Assembly (NCBI RefSeq): GCF_021442025.1
Contig: NZ_CP090446.1
Location: 3,472,001 to 3,536,000, forward strand
DNA length: 64,000 nt
Source: Sphingobacterium sp. SRCM116780
Lineage (GTDB): Bacteria; Bacteroidota; Bacteroidia; Sphingobacteriales; Sphingobacteriaceae
Direction: 5' to 3'
The position numbers and the translations under genes were made by a program. This document shows positions 62,437 through 64,000 of this stretch, in pieces (position 1 is the stretch's first letter; each line of letters begins with the position of its first letter). The notes beneath the pieces were generated by a model. It did not search any database. It had not been told where the DNA came from and saw only the letters and a list, made by a program, of their open reading frames with translations.

Positions 62437-62817
62437 ATGATAAGATTGTTATTAGATTATAAGTGGGTAATGCTGTGGGCTGTAGTGGTCATTGTACTTT
62501 GTTGTATGCCTGGGCAAAGTTTTAATAAAATACCATCCTATCCTGGGATGGATAAGCTCGTGCACGCAGGTATGTTTTTCGTTTTCTGTACGTTGATTTA
62601 CAATGGTGTCTTAATACAATTCAAAGGTCGACCAACAAGATGGGTTCCGATATTAATTGTTAGTATACTCGGGATTTTATTTGGATTATTAACAGAAGCT
62701 TTACAGCTCTATATTTTTACCTATAGATCTGGAGATTGGTGGGATCTTTTTGCTGACAGTGTTGGAATTGGGATGTCAGGATTTGCTTACCTGCTTTTTT
62801 ATGTGAAGCGAAAATAA
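62437..62817 (+). CDS. VanZ-family membrane protein
   Basis: 126 residues with about four membrane helices. The family pattern is visible: a Pro/Gly-rich segment followed by DKLVHAGMFFVFCTLIY near 34, and ALTEALQLYIFTYRSGDWWDLFADSVG near 88 (key residues E, Q, R, D). VanZ gives low-level teicoplanin resistance in enterococci; here the role is unknown. It is divergent from padR. Confidence 0.9.
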   Translation: MIRLLLDYKWVMLWAVVVIVLCCMPGQSFNKIPSYPGMDKLVHAGMFFVFCTLIYNGVLIQFKGRPTRWVPILIVSILGILFGLLTEALQLYIFTYRSGDWWDLFADSVGIGMSGFAYLLFYVKRK

Positions 62818-62920
62818 GCTCATTATTTACAGTTCTTAACCAAAGGAACTTATTGAAATTTTTACTTTATTGAAGAAAAATTGTAATTACCTTTGGATAT
62901 ATACTGGAAACAAAAGGTAA

Positions 62921-63619
62921 TTAAGCTCTTGCCAAAGTTAAAATAGAAATTTTACAGCCTATAGCGATTAATTGCTCGGCAGCAGCAGTTATTGTCGCTC
63001 CAGTGGTCAATACATCGTCCACTAAAAGAATATGTTTGTCTTTCACAGCTGTTTCATCTGGACAAAAAAATACGTTTAGGACATTTTCATAGCGTTCTAA
63101 TCTCGATTTTTGAGTTTGACTGACGGTTTCGACTTTTCGAATTAATCCATGTTCTAAAATTGGCTTGGAAAGTGATGCTCCTAATCCTTGTGCAAAATAA
63201 AAAGATTGATTATATCCTCTTTTCTTCCATTTCTTCTTATGCAGCGGAATAGGAATGATGATATCGATATGGGTAAAGAGGTCATTCTTTACTAACGTTT
63301 TGCCATATTGTTCTCCGAAGAAATAGGCTAATTCAGGTTGGTTAGCATATTTTATTTGATATAAAATACGTTCAACACGCGATTCTTTCTTTAACAAAAG
63401 CATTGCTGCAGCATGTTCAAAAGGAAATTTACCCCAAAGCTGACGTGCAACTTGATTGTTTGGATCCAAATGAAAATTAGTAATTGGTAAATGGAATAAA
63501 CAACTTGTACAGATATGTTTTTCCTGGCTCATCAAAACATGTCCACAGCCAGCACAGACAATAGGAAAAAATAGTGTCGAAAAATCTTTTAGATAGTTGA
63601 ATAATTGGTTCTTCATCAT
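62921..63619 (-). CDS. ComF-family phosphoribosyltransferase-like protein
   Basis: 232 residues. A zinc-ribbon with CAGCG near 21 and CTSC near 36 is followed by a PRTase domain whose PRPP loop reads LLVDDVLTTGATI near 196. ComF relatives are linked to DNA uptake or purine/base salvage. The start may be the first or second of two consecutive ATGs. The first ATG lies in the stem of an upstream hairpin. It lies 37 bp after the rlmN stop. Confidence 0.93.
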   Translation of the reverse strand: MMKNQLFNYLKDFSTLFFPIVCAGCGHVLMSQEKHICTSCLFHLPITNFHLDPNNQVARQLWGKFPFEHAAAMLLLKKESRVERILYQIKYANQPELAYFFGEQYGKTLVKNDLFTHIDIIIPIPLHKKKWKKRGYNQSFYFAQGLGASLSKPILEHGLIRKVETVSQTQKSRLERYENVLNVFFCPDETAVKDKHILLVDDVLTTGATITAAAEQLIAIGCKISILTLARA

Positions 63620-63651
63620 GATTATGGCTATACGAATATAGCCATAATCAT
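63618..63651 (-). promoter_or_regulatory. Hairpin covering the comF start codon
   Basis: A perfect 15 bp stem (63618-63632 / 63637-63651) with loop CGAA between rlmN and comF. No T-run follows on the minus strand. The last bases of the stem are in the first comF ATG, so it may restrain translation or favour the second ATG. Confidence 0.55.
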
Positions 63652-63656
63652 CTATA

Positions 63657-64000
63657 TTAAGCTTCTTGAGCCTCTTTATCTTTTATCGCCAATTGACCAC
63701 ATGCCGCATCAATATCTTTCCCACGACTTCTTCGAAGATTGGTATTAATACCTTGACTTTTTAAGTAATTAGCAAATATCTCTATCTTATCGGCATCCGC
63801 ATTTAGGAAACTTGCCAATGAAATTGGATTATATTCAATGATGTTTACTTTGCAAGGTACATGTTTACAAAATCTTGCGAGTTCTTTGGCATCTTCCAGA
63901 TCATCATTGAAATTATCAAAAACGATATACTCAAAGGTAATTGGACTCTTTGTTTTGGCGTAAAAATACTTCAAAGCATCTGCTAACGCTTCTAATGTAT
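63657..64000 (-). CDS. rlmN: 23S rRNA (adenine2503-C2)-methyltransferase RlmN, C-terminal part
   Basis: The last 113 codons of a gene that continues past the window. The radical-SAM methyltransferase C-terminus is clear: KSPITFEYIVFDNFND near its start here, CKVNIIEYNPIS in the middle, RRSRGKDIDAACGQLA at the end with the methylated catalytic Cys. The TTG at 63974 is internal, not a start. Modifies A2503 of 23S rRNA and A37 of some tRNAs. Confidence 0.95.
   Translation of the reverse strand, partial: TLEALADALKYFYAKTKSPITFEYIVFDNFNDDLEDAKELARFCKHVPCKVNIIEYNPISLASFLNADADKIEIFANYLKSQGINTNLRRSRGKDIDAACGQLAIKDKEAQEA

Overview
This 64 kb window looks like chromosomal DNA of a Bacteroidota bacterium, most likely family Sphingobacteriaceae (Sphingobacterium/Pedobacter type). 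The DNA is AT-rich. Promoters fit the Bacteroidota -7 element TAnnTTTG rather than sigma-70 boxes, and Shine-Dalgarno sequences are weak. Lineage markers are a fused LpxC/FabZ, a PorX-type regulator of type IX secretion, a DUF4407 membrane protein, a YtxJ-like bacillithiol-associated protein, CarboxypepD_reg/outer-membrane-barrel architecture and a sphingobacterial-type EF-P. I see no rRNA, tRNA, CRISPR array, prophage or insertion sequence. This is mainly core genome with a few accessory stretches.

Layout. 1-7.2 kb: a truncated endonuclease/exonuclease/phosphatase-fold protein, a small hypothetical protein, mfd, and a secreted PQQ-propeller protein. 7.4-9.6 kb: galT-galK. 9.8-14.5 kb: metallophosphoesterase, hemH, ispH, ndk, ybeY, ruvX. 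14.6-17.8 kb: a secreted DUF1684/peptide-deformylase fusion, a 487 bp gene-free region with a G-rich 11 bp repeat, glutaminyl cyclase, yraN. 17.8-28 kb: dnaG, an animal-like UDP-glucose dehydrogenase, a small Cys protein, a lipoprotein M3 peptidase, DUF4407, rmuC and an arginase-fold protein without the usual metal ligands. 28-31 kb: an SDR epimerase, a SerB/SerA-remnant/ACT fusion and 5-formyl-THF cyclo-ligase. 31-36.8 kb: an envelope operon HD-lpxD-lpxC/fabZ-lpxA-ABC ATPase-efp. 37-43 kb: porX, tsaE, an orphan ABC ATPase, a TlpA-like thioredoxin, an esterase and alanine dehydrogenase. 43-52 kb: a CapD/WbpM-type sugar dehydratase, TPR protein, ribH, a secreted hypothetical, ytxJ, an S4 protein, dapD, tsaC, folP, murF. 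52-57 kb: a sugar-catabolic accessory block (secreted alpha/beta hydrolase, MFS transporter, GapN-like aldehyde dehydrogenase) with a LacI-type operator candidate. 57-64 kb: LOG protein, outer-membrane barrel receptor, padR-pspC, vanZ, comF and the 3' part of rlmN.

Themes. Cell envelope synthesis is spread across the window (lpxA/C/D, fabZ, murF, dapD, ugd, capD). So is translation/tRNA modification (efp, tsaC, tsaE, ybeY, rlmN). Convergent gene pairs are usually separated by long near-perfect inverted repeats, several of which contain the stop codons.

The most unusual observations are: the secreted DUF1684-deformylase fusion; the serine-pathway fusion that has lost its NAD domain; an EF-P whose acceptor loop has Asn in place of Lys/Arg; a palindrome that makes two convergent proteins end in the same residues; a set of -7 elements 4-8 nt from start codons that predicts leaderless mRNAs; and a padR operator centred on its own -33 box. 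No clearly new multi-gene system was found.
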